A stretch of 64,000 nucleotides of DNA from Aquirufa antheringensis (GTDB lineage: Bacteria > Bacteroidota > Bacteroidia > Cytophagales > Spirosomataceae). The position numbers and the translations under genes are program-made. The notes under the pieces were generated by a model. The model saw only the letters and a program-made list of their open reading frames with translations. It made no database searches and was not told the origin of the DNA. The stretch spans positions 63,662 to 127,661 of the forward strand of contig NZ_SEWZ01000001.1 in NCBI RefSeq assembly GCF_004307425.1, read 5' to 3'. This document shows positions 43,332-52,566 of the stretch, piece after piece (within the stretch, counting starts at the first letter, position 1; every line of letters begins with the position of its first letter).

Positions 43332-43961
43332 ATGCTACAGCTTTTGTTAGATCTCTTAAAGGATCCTTTGACGTTTTTATCAGAATTCATTGCCGCTCAT
43401 GGCGCATTGACTTATGGTCTCCTGTTTCTGATTGTTTTTGTGGAAACGGGGCTCGTGGTGATGCCTTTTTTGCCGGGCGATTCCTTGTTGTTCTCGGTGG
43501 GTTTATTAGCTGCGGCTAGTGGAGAATTATCTCTTGGAACGGTGATTCCCTTGTTAATCGGGGCGGCGCTTTTAGGGGATCAAGTCAATTATTTTATCGG
43601 TAAATATTTCAGTAATATCATTCGGGAGCGCGAACAGGTCTTGTTTTTGAAGCGCAAGCACATAGAAGAGACAGAAGCATTTTATGCCAAATATGGTCCC
43701 AAAACCGTAATCCTGGCCCGATTCATCCCGATCGTTCGTACCGTAGCGCCCTTTGTGGCAGGAGCGGGTCGAATGTCTTATCCGGTCTATTTGTTATACG
43801 GCTTTTTAGGGGCGACCCTCTGGGTAAGCAGTATTTCTGCGGCGGGTTATTTCTTAGGAGATAACGAATTTGTGAAAGCAAATTTTGAGAAAGTCGTTTT
43901 AGGAATTGTGGGAGTATCTGTTCTGCCCATTCTTTGGGGATTGATTTCAAAACGCAAATAA
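43332..43961 (+). CDS. DedA family membrane protein
   Basis: A 209-aa protein of the DedA/SNARE-associated family. Marks are 'VFVETGLVVMPFLPGDSLLFSVGLLAA', with the membrane-embedded acidic residue, and 'ARFIPIVRTVAPFVAGAGRMSY' with the conserved arginines. Recent work assigns family members to flipping of polyprenyl phosphate or phospholipids. It lies 5 nt after comA and 1 nt before aroE. Confidence 0.9.
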   Translation: MLQLLLDLLKDPLTFLSEFIAAHGALTYGLLFLIVFVETGLVVMPFLPGDSLLFSVGLLAAASGELSLGTVIPLLIGAALLGDQVNYFIGKYFSNIIREREQVLFLKRKHIEETEAFYAKYGPKTVILARFIPIVRTVAPFVAGAGRMSYPVYLLYGFLGATLWVSSISAAGYFLGDNEFVKANFEKVVLGIVGVSVLPILWGLISKRK

Positions 43962-43962
43962 G

Positions 43963-44721
43963 ATGGCTATCTCACACTTATATGGTCTGATTGGTTATCC
44001 TTTAGGTCATTCTTTTTCCAAAGCGTATTTCACGGAAAAATTTGAAAAGCTGGGTCTCTCAGAAACCCATGCTTATGAGCAATTCCCCATCCCTAGTATT
44101 GACGAGTTTAAAGCCATTTTAGTGGCGAATCCCAATCTAAAAGGGTTGAATGTAACGATTCCTTACAAGCAATTGGTGATGCCTTTGCTCGATGAGATCG
44201 ATTTAGCTGCGGCGCAAATAGGCGCTGTTAATACGATTAAAATCGCCTCTGATGGCTATACCCGTGGTTATAATACCGATTATTGGGGGTTTCGTACCAC
44301 GGTGGAGTTTTGGGATAAATTCAAAAATTTCGGATCTCTGAAGGCCTGTGTATTAGGTCAAGGTGGCGCTGCGAAAGCGATCATTGTGGCTTTAGAAGAT
44401 ATGGGATTCGAGGTGATTAAGGTTTCCCGTCAAGCCTCAGATGAAACGGTGACCTATGAACAAATGCCTGAGTTGATGGAGGAAATTGGTTTGATTGTAA
44501 ATACGACACCGCTGGGTATGTTTCCTAAGGTAGATGACAAACCGCCTATCCCTTACGACTTATTGAACAAGCAGCATTATTTATACGACATCGTCTATAA
44601 CCCATTGGAAACTGCTTTCTTGAAGGTGGGTCTAGAACACAAGGTGGGAGGCATCTATGCCGGATTGGAGATGTTGCAAGGCCAAGCCGATAAGGCTTGG
44701 GAAATTTGGCAGAAAAACTAG
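43963..44721 (+). CDS. aroE: Shikimate dehydrogenase AroE
   Basis: A 252-aa enzyme reducing 3-dehydroshikimate with NADPH. The N-domain has 'YGLIGYPLGHSFSKAYF' and the catalytic Lys in 'LNVTIPYKQLVMPLLD'. The NADP domain has 'CVLGQGGAAKAIIVAL' and 'IVNTTPLGMFPKVD'. It ends 'GIYAGLEMLQGQADKAWEIW', typical of the family. It overlaps the convergent pyrR-like gene by 4 nt. aroC is 6 kb downstream. Confidence 0.95.
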   Translation: MAISHLYGLIGYPLGHSFSKAYFTEKFEKLGLSETHAYEQFPIPSIDEFKAILVANPNLKGLNVTIPYKQLVMPLLDEIDLAAAQIGAVNTIKIASDGYTRGYNTDYWGFRTTVEFWDKFKNFGSLKACVLGQGGAAKAIIVALEDMGFEVIKVSRQASDETVTYEQMPELMEEIGLIVNTTPLGMFPKVDDKPPIPYDLLNKQHYLYDIVYNPLETAFLKVGLEHKVGGIYAGLEMLQGQADKAWEIWQKN

Positions 44722-45221
44722 GCTAAATAAACTCCTCTTTTTGCGGGATCTGATAAGATCACTTGTACATGCTCTGAAAGCGTGGTAGAAAGCTCGTATC
44801 CTTTGTAATCTGCTGAAATAGGGAAACGCTTGTAGTTGCGATCCACAATAACTGCCACCTGAATCCGCTTAACGTGCATGCTCAAGAAGGGAGCCAAACT
44901 ATAGGAGAAGGTGCGGCCAGTATTCAACACGTCGTCTACCACGATGATAACCTTGTTTTCCAGGGCATCCGTCCCTCCTTCGAATTTCACTGGATGATCG
45001 TATGGTTGCGCTTTATTTAAATCAATCTTCACCGGAATCGCCTTGATTTTAGAGATACTTTTGATCTCTTCGCACAATAGTTCGGCAAAAGCGAATCCCT
45101 CGCCTACGATCCCTGCGATAACAATTTCGGACTCTTCGAAGTTATTCTCATAGATTTGAAAGGCAATTCGTCGGATTTTTTGGAGGAGGGCAGGGCCATC
45201 AAGAACTTGTTTGGCAGACAT
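44718..45221 (-). CDS. PyrR-like phosphoribosyltransferase
   Basis: A 167-aa type I phosphoribosyltransferase. The PRPP loop is 'VIIVVDDVLNTGRTF' (~95-109), and 'IAGIVGEGFAFAELLCEEI' with 'VIVDRNYKRFPISADYKGYEL' match PyrR/UPRTase-like proteins. PyrR in Firmicutes regulates pyr mRNA; in Bacteroidota the role is less certain, and no pyr attenuator is seen here. It is divergent from the YcxB-like gene and convergent with aroE. Confidence 0.85.
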   Translation of the reverse strand: MSAKQVLDGPALLQKIRRIAFQIYENNFEESEIVIAGIVGEGFAFAELLCEEIKSISKIKAIPVKIDLNKAQPYDHPVKFEGGTDALENKVIIVVDDVLNTGRTFSYSLAPFLSMHVKRIQVAVIVDRNYKRFPISADYKGYELSTTLSEHVQVILSDPAKRGVYLA

Positions 45222-45318
45222 AGGTATTGCTTTAATTCAAATAGTGCGATTTAAAATTACCAAAATTATCCAATTTTCGTACCTTTACGCCTTAATTAGC
45301 GTTTAAAAATCATTCCAT

Positions 45319-45867
45319 ATGTCTAAAATGTACGGTGCTCAACAGCGCCAAATGCAAGCACCTTCGAATCCCTTAGCGATCAAAACGAAGAAATTCGCCT
45401 TAGAAAAAAACAAGTTTGTCGGTTTATGCATGCGTCAACTTTTCTCTAACCAGTGGAAGTTTGCGTTCATTCCTTTGGCACTCGTTTTAGGAAATGTGGC
45501 ATTGAACCTGACAGGGGCCTACAAGAACTATTGGATCTATATTTTCATCGCCATTGCAGTGATAGCCTACATTCTTTTCTGGTTAATTCAGTTTACCGGA
45601 ATCACGCAATTAGCGCAATACAAGCAACTTTTTGATAAATACCGCTACGAAATCGATAGCCGCCAAATCTTCATGAAGCTTTCTGATAAAGAAGGTGGAA
45701 TGATCAAATGGGATATGATTTTAGGCGCTTACAAAGACAAGGACGCCTACGTTCTTGAGATGGGTAAATACCAATTCTTGCACTTGCCATTCAGCGTGTT
45801 TAATAACGATAATGACAAGAAATTACTCGATAAGATTTTGCGCGACAAAGGGTATTTAAATTCCTAA
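45319..45867 (+). CDS. YcxB-like membrane protein
   Basis: A 182-aa protein with two central membrane helices (~50-68, 76-95) and a C-terminal YcxB-like domain ('YRYEIDSRQIFMKLSDKEGGMIKWDMILGAYKDKDAYVLEMG', 'FLHLPFSVF'). The family has no known function. ruvX starts 1 nt after its stop, so the two are co-transcribed. Confidence 0.8.
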   Translation: MSKMYGAQQRQMQAPSNPLAIKTKKFALEKNKFVGLCMRQLFSNQWKFAFIPLALVLGNVALNLTGAYKNYWIYIFIAIAVIAYILFWLIQFTGITQLAQYKQLFDKYRYEIDSRQIFMKLSDKEGGMIKWDMILGAYKDKDAYVLEMGKYQFLHLPFSVFNNDNDKKLLDKILRDKGYLNS

Positions 45868-45868
45868 G

Positions 45869-46282
45869 ATGGGGCGCATTCTAGCGATTGATTTTGGGTT
45901 AAAACGAACGGGTATCGCGGTCACGGATCCTTTGCAGATTATTGCAAACGGTTTAGATACCGTTCCCACCCATACCTTGTTGGTATTTTTACAAACCTAC
46001 TTTGCGAAAGAGACGGTAGATCAAGTAGTGATCGGAATGCCTAAAAATTTAGATAATACCGATACGGATTCCACTGCCGGTGTTCGCATTTTTATCAAAA
46101 GCTTTCGCAAGAAGTTTCCTTTAATCCCGTTAGAAGAACATGACGAGCGTTTTACCTCTAAGCTTGCCATGCAAGCAATGATAGCAGGAGGGATGTCGAA
46201 GAAGGATCGAAGAGAAAAAGGGACTGTCGATCGGGTCTCGGCCACGATCATCTTACAATCTTATTTAGAATCTAAATCATAA
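45869..46282 (+). CDS. ruvX: Putative pre-16S rRNA nuclease / Holliday junction resolvase-like RuvX (YqgF)
   Basis: A 137-aa RNase H-like enzyme that matures the 5' end of 16S rRNA. It carries the first catalytic Asp in 'ILAIDFGLKRTGIAVTDP', 'VVIGMPKNLDNTD', and the Glu in 'PLEEHDERFTSKLA' with the last acid in 'KGTVDRVSATIILQSYL'. It terminates at a strong hairpin (46281-46317). Confidence 0.93.
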   Translation: MGRILAIDFGLKRTGIAVTDPLQIIANGLDTVPTHTLLVFLQTYFAKETVDQVVIGMPKNLDNTDTDSTAGVRIFIKSFRKKFPLIPLEEHDERFTSKLAMQAMIAGGMSKKDRREKGTVDRVSATIILQSYLESKS

Positions 46283-46317
46283 AAAAAGCGGCCCTTCGAA
46301 AAGAGCCGCTTTTTTTT
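46281..46317. terminator. Bidirectional terminator after ruvX
   Basis: AAAAAAGCGGC pairs with GCCGCTTTTTT around a short loop, with T-runs on both strands. It separates ruvX from the convergent PhyH gene, whose stop lies within its T-run. Confidence 0.88.
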
Positions 46318-47143
46318 ATTTCGTTACCACCTTTGCAAATCGGTGGTAGAATGGAGTCTTACTTTGATCTGTTTTCGGTTTGTATTTACCCGTAATAATC
46401 GGAACATACATCACGCGACGACGGGATTTTTCTCCCACATTCGGAGAAACCTCCACGCGGTGCCATAAGCGGCCATCGTGAATGGTTAAATCGCCACGTT
46501 CGATTTCGAATGCCGCTTCTCTTGGATCTGGTTTGTGGTCGATAAATTGCTTCTTCCCAAACAATAATTTCAACACCCCTTGTGTGTGTGTTCCCGGTAA
46601 AACACGAAGGCCACCATTCGAAGAAGGGCAGTTATCTAGGTGAATTCCTACGTTTAACATCGGAAGGATTTTTTGCCCTAAGAACAAATCACGCGGACTA
46701 TCTGTGTGCCAGCCCATTTGGCTGAACTTCGAATTCGGTTGATTGATATAGTGATTAAAGACTAATCCATCTTTCTCATCTTCGCTAATACGTCCCTCGT
46801 AAGGAGCGAGCAATTCGATTAATAATTGCAAGCGAGGATCTTTGATTAATTCGGCTAAAACAGGGCTAAACTGATTCGTAAAGCACATGCGTTGAATCAT
46901 CGGATTTCCTTCGTGGTCTTTGCCAAACTTTAAAGGAATCCCTTTTACCTTTTCAATGCCTTCTTCCAGCCATTGCTTCTCGATTTTCGCTAATTCCGAA
47001 ATGAAAAGTTCCGCTGTTTCTGGCTCGATAAACTTCTTAAAGTGAATTACTCCATACTTCTTGAAGTATTCTTTCTGCTCTTCCGTCAGCTTTTCGCCTA
47101 ACGTAAAGGTTTTGTATTCAAATTTCGCAGATGGTTTTTTCAT
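46316..47143 (-). CDS. Phytanoyl-CoA dioxygenase (PhyH) family protein
   Basis: A 275-aa Fe(II)/2-oxoglutarate oxygenase. The iron motif is H-x-D in 'QMGWHTDSPRDLF' and the distal His is in 'DGRLWHRVEVSP', followed by the arginine-rich 'KSRRRVMYVP'. It is only distantly like the PhyH protein at 7413. Substrate unknown. It is a single-gene unit, and its upstream region carries an 18-nt motif also found before the GHL10 gene. Confidence 0.87.
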   Translation of the reverse strand: MKKPSAKFEYKTFTLGEKLTEEQKEYFKKYGVIHFKKFIEPETAELFISELAKIEKQWLEEGIEKVKGIPLKFGKDHEGNPMIQRMCFTNQFSPVLAELIKDPRLQLLIELLAPYEGRISEDEKDGLVFNHYINQPNSKFSQMGWHTDSPRDLFLGQKILPMLNVGIHLDNCPSSNGGLRVLPGTHTQGVLKLLFGKKQFIDHKPDPREAAFEIERGDLTIHDGRLWHRVEVSPNVGEKSRRRVMYVPIITGKYKPKTDQSKTPFYHRFAKVVTK

Positions 47144-47294
47144 AAGGTAATGGTAATGAATTCGGGATGCAATTTACGGCAATATGAATGAATTATAGTT
47201 ATCGCCTTCTTGATTTCTGATGAAAATCAAGTTTTTGATATATAAAAGCGTCAAAAAATGCCGAACTTTGCAGCTTGAATTTAAGAATTGCCTT

Positions 47295-48140
47295 ATGAAA
47301 AAAATCCTATTTATCGCGTTGCTTAGTTTAGTAAGTCTGTCTGCTTTTTCTCAACAAACGAATAAAAAGGGTTCCTATTACATCACCTGGGGGTATAATC
47401 GGTCTAGCTACGCAAATTCGGATATTCGTTTCGTGGGCCCAGGATATGATTTTACTTTGCTCAACGCGGAGGCGTTGGATGCTCCTACTCCTTTAAGCGA
47501 GTTTAAAACCTATGTGGATCCCGGTTTATTATCGATTCCGCAGTTTAATTTCCACGCGGGTTACTTCATTAGGGATAATCTTTCTATTAGTATTGGTTGG
47601 GATCATATGAAATATGTGGTGACTGACGGCCAAACCGTCAAAGTGAATGGCTATATTAATCCACAAACATCTGCTCCAGCCATTTCGGTGGACCCTGCTT
47701 ATGTGGGGACCTTTAATCAAACACCTTTAGTTTTAAACCCAGAGAAATTCGTTCATTTAGAGCATACAGATGGCTATAATTATGCCTCTATTGAACTAGA
47801 GCACTATAATTCGGTTTATCAAAGTCCTAAAAGTCGTTTTGCTATTGATTGGATGCAAGGCGTCGGAATAGGAGCCTTAGTGCCACGTTCAGATGTACAT
47901 GTTTTCGGAGTAGGCCAAAATAATTTCTGGAACCTAGCCGGCGGAGGAGCTTCCTTGAAGACGGGATTGAAGTTTAATTTAAGCAAACTTTTGTTTTTCG
48001 AAACGACCATAAAGACAGGAGCTACTAAATTATGGGATATTCGTACTACAGGACGCCCGGTAGATCATGCGGAACAGAGCATCTATTTTGCGGAGTTTTA
48101 TGGGGCTTTAGGTTTTACAATTAAAGGTTCTTCTAAATAA
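47295..48140 (+). CDS. Hypothetical outer-membrane beta-barrel protein
   Basis: A 281-aa exported protein. The ATG at 47295 starts a signal peptide ('MKKILFIALLSLVSLSAFSQ'); an upstream in-frame ATG at 47220 lacks one. The mature part alternates aromatic strands ('GSYYITWGYNRSSYANSDIRF', 'NFHAGYFIRDNLSISIGWDHMKY', 'FAEFYGALGFTIK'), the look of a small outer-membrane barrel. I cannot name the family. A -7-like GAACTTTG precedes it (47266-47273). Confidence 0.78.
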   Translation: MKKILFIALLSLVSLSAFSQQTNKKGSYYITWGYNRSSYANSDIRFVGPGYDFTLLNAEALDAPTPLSEFKTYVDPGLLSIPQFNFHAGYFIRDNLSISIGWDHMKYVVTDGQTVKVNGYINPQTSAPAISVDPAYVGTFNQTPLVLNPEKFVHLEHTDGYNYASIELEHYNSVYQSPKSRFAIDWMQGVGIGALVPRSDVHVFGVGQNNFWNLAGGGASLKTGLKFNLSKLLFFETTIKTGATKLWDIRTTGRPVDHAEQSIYFAEFYGALGFTIKGSSK

Positions 48141-48176
48141 TTTTTTAGACTAGACTAAAAATTGCTATCTTCGTGT

Positions 48177-48923
48177 ATGTTTACACGAGTGTTAATCCTA
48201 TTCTTGATTTCTTTCGCTGCTTTTTCGCAAAGCGAGGGTCGTATCGAAACAGATCGCCCGGATCAAACAGAATGTCCCTTCATCGTGAAAAAAGGATATT
48301 TGCAGGCTGAACTAGGCTTTAATCGCTCAAGCCGAGAATATTTATTTCCCACTTCCTTAGTAAAATATGGACTAAGTAAGCGATTGGAATTGCGCTATGT
48401 TTCTGTTTTAGCGAAAGAGCCAGGGATGGAAACCCGTTTTCAGACCGAGGCTTTTGGATTTAAATGGGCTATATTTCAGCCTTCCGGAGTTCAGTCATCA
48501 GGTTGGATCCCCCGCACTTCGGTGATTGTTCATTATAACTGGGATCACCAAAATCGGGATTTCTCCGAGAAAAATTTGCGTGGACACTCGATAGGTGACG
48601 TGGTTTTTACGATGCAAAACGATTTCAATGAGCGTTCCGGAATTGGTTACAACATAGGAACAGAAATGCATTCGAATGGATCATTTGAAGGGATATATCG
48701 GGTAGCACCCAATGTGTTGATTGGTAAAAGGGGCTATGCCTATGTGGAGGTTTTTGGAAGATTTCCAGCCTCTGAATTTGCGGATCATTCCTATGATGCC
48801 GGTTTTGCCTATTATGTAAACGATGACTTGAAATTAGATATATCGGCAGGCCAAAGTTTTCTCCATCCCGAAGATCAGTATATAGCGATTGGCTTATCTT
48901 TTCGACTTCGAATTGCCCGATAA
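48177..48923 (+). CDS. Outer-membrane 'transporter' of the MetA-pathway phenol degradation (PF13557) type
   Basis: A 248-aa beta-barrel protein. The ATG at 48177 starts a signal peptide ('MFTRVLILFLISFAAFSQ'); a TTG 15 nt upstream is less likely. The opening 'GRIETDRPDQTECPFIVKKGYLQAELGF' is a strong family mark, and 'LKLDISAGQSFLHPEDQYIAIGLSFRL' is the C-terminal barrel end. Members are common in Bacteroidota; the cargo is unknown. A variant -7 box TATCTTCG lies just before the start. Confidence 0.85.
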   Translation: MFTRVLILFLISFAAFSQSEGRIETDRPDQTECPFIVKKGYLQAELGFNRSSREYLFPTSLVKYGLSKRLELRYVSVLAKEPGMETRFQTEAFGFKWAIFQPSGVQSSGWIPRTSVIVHYNWDHQNRDFSEKNLRGHSIGDVVFTMQNDFNERSGIGYNIGTEMHSNGSFEGIYRVAPNVLIGKRGYAYVEVFGRFPASEFADHSYDAGFAYYVNDDLKLDISAGQSFLHPEDQYIAIGLSFRLRIAR

Positions 48924-48959
48924 TGCGGTCAATGAATCAGGATTTCTTAAATTGCAGTA

Positions 48960-50333
48960 ATGAGACGGATTTTCATTTTCTTTTGGGTCTTTTTTCTCGC
49001 TTTCACCGAGTTGCGTGCACAAGCCACCTTACTTGTGGGGGAGAAAAGCATTACCCTAGAGGAGAATTTCGCTTTGTCCTTTGTTTTTAAATCGGCTAAT
49101 GCAAGTGTGGAAACGCCTACTTATAAATTCCCAGAACTTCCAGGTCTGCGAAAACTAGGGGTTTCTCGTTCGAAAGCTACCGATATTCAAAACGGAGAAT
49201 CGGTTTATTCCTTTACCTTTTCGCAATATTACCAAGCCTCTAATCCGGGGACCCTACTTATTCCTGCAGCCGAAATCATAGTGAATCAGCAGTCCTTAAA
49301 AATGGATGGTTTTGCGCTGCAAGTGAGTGCTTCAGAACAAAAAGAAGAGATTGTTGAAGAAACTAAAGCGCAAATTGAAGAACTTTTTAAGGGTCAAAAC
49401 TCTGTTTTTTTGGCATTAACCTCCACTCAGTTACAGCCTTTCGTGGGCCAAGGGTTTACCCTTAAGTTCTCCCTATTTATTCCAGACGATAATTCGACAC
49501 GCTATAGCTTTGATCGAAATGATATTCAAATTCCAGCCTTAATTCAGAAAATTCGCCCTAAAAACTGCTGGGAAGAGAGTTTTGGCTTGCAAGAAGTGAA
49601 GGTTTCGAAAGTGGTTTATAAGAATAAAAAATATACGGAGTACCGATTCTTTCAATCGACCTATTTCGCTTTAGACAATCAAAAAAGAGTGATTCCATCG
49701 GTGAGTTTGCAGCTGTTAAAAAATGCGGATAAGGTTGTTTTTAGCTCGAAGCCTATCGTTATTATGCCTAAAGAATTGCCTAACCATCCCTTAAAGGGAA
49801 AGGTGCCTGTGGGGGATTTTCGATTAATCGAAACCTTATCACGGGAGCAGGTTCAGACAGGAGACACGGTTGTTTATGTTTCGAGTGTGGTGGGTGATGG
49901 GAATAGTATTCTGTGGGATTCGAAGTTAATCGAGTCCGATTATTTCTTGAATTTCTTTCCCGTGGGGACTCAAAGTTCCGTTTATCCCTATGGCGATAAA
50001 ATGTTAGGCAATAAAACAGAGAAAATACTGATTATTCCATCGCAACCGGGTAAATTTGCATTTAAATCCTATTTTAAATGGATCTATTTTAACACGCGGA
50101 CGGCGAGCTATGATACCTTGCGCTCTGGCATTACGCTTGCGGTGAGTGGTCAACCTTCGGATCGCCTTTTAAATACACAATCGGAAACGATGTTGTTGTA
50201 TAGGGGACTGGAGAAATTAGCGGCAGACAAAGTGATTGGCTATCGCTGGATTGATTGGAAACAGATTTTTAATGCTTTTTTAGGGCTGGTTTTACTCTGG
50301 CTTTTCATTTTGATAATTAAGGCCAAAAAATAA
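48960..50333 (+). CDS. BatD-like (oxygen tolerance) membrane protein
   Basis: A 457-aa protein with a signal peptide ('[18 protein letters not shown]'), a large extracytoplasmic part of repeated Ig-like beta domains ('[24 protein letters not shown]', '[17 protein letters not shown]', '[18 protein letters not shown]') and one C-terminal helix (~433-452, '[18 protein letters not shown]') with a short basic tail. This is the BatD plan from the Bacteroides aerotolerance operon. Other bat genes are not present here. aroC follows after 4 nt. Confidence 0.82.
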   Translation: MRRIFIFFWVFFLAFTELRAQATLLVGEKSITLEENFALSFVFKSANASVETPTYKFPELPGLRKLGVSRSKATDIQNGESVYSFTFSQYYQASNPGTLLIPAAEIIVNQQSLKMDGFALQVSASEQKEEIVEETKAQIEELFKGQNSVFLALTSTQLQPFVGQGFTLKFSLFIPDDNSTRYSFDRNDIQIPALIQKIRPKNCWEESFGLQEVKVSKVVYKNKKYTEYRFFQSTYFALDNQKRVIPSVSLQLLKNADKVVFSSKPIVIMPKELPNHPLKGKVPVGDFRLIETLSREQVQTGDTVVYVSSVVGDGNSILWDSKLIESDYFLNFFPVGTQSSVYPYGDKMLGNKTEKILIIPSQPGKFAFKSYFKWIYFNTRTASYDTLRSGITLAVSGQPSDRLLNTQSETMLLYRGLEKLAADKVIGYRWIDWKQIFNAFLGLVLLWLFILIIKAKK

Positions 50334-50337
50334 TAGT

Positions 50338-51429
50338 ATGGGCAGTATATACGGTAAGATATTTCAAATTAGTACGTTCGGCGAGTCGCACGGTGCTGCA
50401 GTAGGTGTTGTGGTTACGGGATGTCCGGCAGGAGTTGATTTCGATTTGGATTTTATTCAATCGGAATTAGATCGCCGCAAACCGGGTCAATCGCGCATCA
50501 CAACGCAACGTAAAGAAGCGGATTCAGTGGAAGTAGTTTCCGGTGTATTCGAAGGAAAAACGACGGGTACGCCTATTGCGATGCTTGTTTGGAATGGAGA
50601 CCAGCGCTCGAAAGATTATTCACACATTGCGGATCAATTCCGTCCTTCGCACGCCGATTTTACCTACCAAGAAAAATATGGTGTTCGCGATTACCGTGGA
50701 GGCGGCCGTAGCTCGGCGAGAGAAACGGTGGCGCGGGTGGCTGCTGGGGCTTTGGCAAAATTAGTATTAAACCAATTAGGGGTTAAAATTACCGCCTACG
50801 TTTCACAAGTAGGAACCTTAAAATTAGTAACGCCTGTAGAGCAACTGGATTTAGCGGTTGCAGAAACAAACGCCGTGCGTTGTCCTGACACCCAATTAGC
50901 CGAAGAAATGTTCACCTATATCGATGAAATCCGCAAGCAAGGGGATTCCGTGGGAGGTGTCGTTTCTGCCTACATCACGGGTTGCCCGGTGGGTTTAGGC
51001 GAACCTGTTTTCGATAAATTACACGCTGAATTAGGCAAGGCGATGTTAAGCATAAATGCCGTAAAAGGCTTTGAATACGGTTCTGGATTTGATGGAGTTG
51101 AACTCCGCGGATCTCAGCACAACGATATCATCGTCAAAGACGAAGCCGGAAAAGTAAGCACGGTTACCAACCATTCAGGCGGTATTCAAGGAGGGATTTC
51201 GAATGGCGAGCCCATCTATTTTCGCGTAGGATTCAAGCCGGTGGCTACGATTATGCAGGATCAGGATAGTTTGAACAATTCTGGAGAAAAGATTGTTGTA
51301 TCAGGCAAAGGTCGTCACGATCCTTGTGTCGTGCCACGCGCCGTGCCTATTGTGGAGGCGATGTCTGCGATCGTATTATTAGATTTCTATTTACGTCATC
51401 GTTTGACAAAATTATCGGACGTTTTATGA
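50338..51429 (+). CDS. aroC: Chorismate synthase AroC
   Basis: A 363-aa FMN-dependent enzyme that makes chorismate from EPSP. It shows all family signatures: '[20 protein letters not shown]', '[17 protein letters not shown]', '[37 protein letters not shown]', '[26 protein letters not shown]' and '[18 protein letters not shown]'. Its stop overlaps the tadA start (ATGA). Confidence 0.97.
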   Translation: MGSIYGKIFQISTFGESHGAAVGVVVTGCPAGVDFDLDFIQSELDRRKPGQSRITTQRKEADSVEVVSGVFEGKTTGTPIAMLVWNGDQRSKDYSHIADQFRPSHADFTYQEKYGVRDYRGGGRSSARETVARVAAGALAKLVLNQLGVKITAYVSQVGTLKLVTPVEQLDLAVAETNAVRCPDTQLAEEMFTYIDEIRKQGDSVGGVVSAYITGCPVGLGEPVFDKLHAELGKAMLSINAVKGFEYGSGFDGVELRGSQHNDIIVKDEAGKVSTVTNHSGGIQGGISNGEPIYFRVGFKPVATIMQDQDSLNNSGEKIVVSGKGRHDPCVVPRAVPIVEAMSAIVLLDFYLRHRLTKLSDVL

Positions 51430-51866
51430 TTCCAAACGAGGATGAATATTATATGAGCCTTGCGCTGAAACAAGCGGAGCGGGCTTTAGAGGACGAAGAA
51501 ATTCCGGTAGGAGCAGTGGTCGTTTGCCAAGGAAAAATTGTGGCAAAGGCCTATAACCAAACGGAAATTTTGACCGACGTAACGGCGCACGCAGAGATGA
51601 TTGCGATCACCTCTGCCGCCCAAACAATCGGCGCTAAGTATTTGAAAGATTGCACGCTTTACGTGACCCTGGAACCTTGCCTCATGTGTGCAGGGGCCAT
51701 TTATTGGTCGCAGTTAGGGCGATTAGTGTACGGTGCTTCAGAAGAGAAGCGCGGCTTTGAAAAACTAGGAACAGGCATTTTACACCCGAAGACAGAGATT
51801 GTTGGCGGGGTTTTGGCAAACGAATCAGAACAACTACTAAAGGAGTTCTTTTCGATGCGACGCTAA
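51426..51866 (+). CDS. tadA: tRNA-specific adenosine deaminase TadA
   Basis: A 146-aa zinc deaminase that makes inosine at position 34 of tRNA-Arg. The catalytic motif is H55-A-E57, and the zinc cysteines are C85 and C88 in '[10 protein letters not shown]'. The ATG at 51426 overlaps the aroC stop and gives the usual length; an earlier in-frame ATG inside aroC is rejected. It is the last housekeeping gene before the accessory island. Confidence 0.95.
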   Translation: MIPNEDEYYMSLALKQAERALEDEEIPVGAVVVCQGKIVAKAYNQTEILTDVTAHAEMIAITSAAQTIGAKYLKDCTLYVTLEPCLMCAGAIYWSQLGRLVYGASEEKRGFEKLGTGILHPKTEIVGGVLANESEQLLKEFFSMRR

Positions 51867-51870
51867 TAAA

Positions 51871-51955
51871 ATGGTAAATGGTGAATGGTTAATGGTAAAT
51901 GAGGTGCCATTCATAAATGGTGAATGGTAAGTGGTAAATGGTGAATGAGGTGCCA
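51871..51955 (+). repeat. Tandem ATGGTRA heptamer cluster at the left island border
   Basis: Eight copies of a 7-nt unit (ATGGTAA, ATGGTGA, ATGGTTA, GTGGTAA) occur in two blocks, each closed by ATGAGGTGCC. The array begins 5 nt after the tadA stop. It resembles short tandemly repeated sequences of some bacterial genomes. No coding role is seen. Confidence 0.8.
51914..51947 (+). repeat. Left copy of a perfect 34-bp inverted repeat flanking the 6.6-kb island
   Basis: These 34 bases are the exact reverse complement of 58595-58628. The unit is built from heptamers (TAA, ATGGTGA, ATGGTAA, GTGGTAA, ATGGTGA, ATG). It could support inversion of the island by homologous recombination, or mark the edge of an insertion. 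No transposase or recombinase is encoded between the copies. Confidence 0.9.
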
Positions 51956-52157
51956 GTCTAGTTGGACTTTTATAAATGCTGTTTTGGGAGATAAGCAAAA
52001 AGCTTTCTTTCGATTTCTAATGATTTTGCAGTTTCTCAATTCTTGAGTATAAATTTTATTAAAAACTCCTTACATTTTAGATTTTCTTAAATTGAATAAT
52101 AAGATTAAAAATTGTATTATTCGTCGTTAAAATATAATTATATTTTTTGTTTTTAGG
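51948..52157. other. Non-coding AT-rich stretch between the repeat and the LuxR-like gene
   Basis: About 210 nt with no convincing open frame. It is strongly AT-rich after 52000. I see only the end of the heptamer array and the promoter of the next gene. Confidence 0.5.
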
Positions 52158-52187
52158 TTGCAAGTTCTTTGGATACTTGTATGTTTG
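52158..52187 (+). promoter_or_regulatory. Promoter of the LuxR-type HTH gene
   Basis: GTTG (TTG at 52158-52160), a 19-nt spacer and TATGTTTG (52180-52187) form a near-perfect Bacteroidota promoter. The leader to the ATG at 52216 is about 22 nt. Confidence 0.75.
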
Positions 52188-52215
52188 TATCACTAACCCT
52201 AATTCAAAAAAATAT

Positions 52216-52446
52216 ATGACACAACACCTAACTCTACCTAATAATTTTGATTTTACTTCTCGAGAAGCTCAAGTTATTCAATTTTCTAAGGATAATTTTA
52301 CATGCAAAGAAATTGCCGAACATTTATTTATTTCTGAAAATACGGTGCGTAAACATCGTCGAAATATCATGACTAAAATAGGTGTTTCAGGTAAAAAGGA
52401 TTTCAGAAAATTTCTTCGGGACTATCCCTCCCTTCTTTTCAAATAA
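52216..52446 (+). CDS. LuxR/GerE-type HTH-only transcription regulator
   Basis: A 76-aa protein that is almost only a GerE DNA-binding domain: 'FTSREAQVIQFSKDNFTCKEIAEHLFISENTVRKHRRNIMTKIGVSGKKDFRKFL', where 'CKEIAEHLFISENTVRKHRRNI' positions cover the helix-turn-helix. There is no receiver or ligand domain. The ATG at 52216 is used because the promoter above would place the transcript start after an earlier in-frame ATG at 52147. It is the first gene of the island and the natural candidate to control the peptide gene 170 nt downstream, and perhaps the related locus at 15.5 kb. Confidence 0.85.
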   Translation: MTQHLTLPNNFDFTSREAQVIQFSKDNFTCKEIAEHLFISENTVRKHRRNIMTKIGVSGKKDFRKFLRDYPSLLFK

Positions 52447-52494
52447 TAAGAATTATTATACATTTTATTGTAACAATTTAATTTTATACTACAA

Positions 52495-52566
52495 AAATAC
52501 TACATTAGGTAGTATTTGCCAGATAAAGGATTGCTAATACCTTTAAACCAAGTTTCGAAGCCTTGG
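52495..52566 (+). promoter_or_regulatory. Structured 5' leader of the locus-2 peptide gene
   Basis: Three hairpins follow one another: AAATACTAC/GTAGTATTT (52495-52517, 9 bp, loop ATTAG), TAAAGG/CCTTTA (52524-52545) and CCAAG/CTTGG (52548-52566). The last overlaps the UUGGU arm of the shared 35-nt element, so the two folds exclude each other. This looks like a regulatory RNA switch; function is inferred. Confidence 0.5.

Noticed and set aside
51871-51955. CRISPR-like array at the left island border
   Set aside because: The units are 7 nt long and tandem, with no spacers of constant length and no cas genes nearby.
52147-52215. N-terminal extension of the LuxR-like protein from an earlier in-frame ATG
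   Set aside because: The consensus promoter at 52158-52187 lies inside this stretch, so it would not be transcribed from that start.
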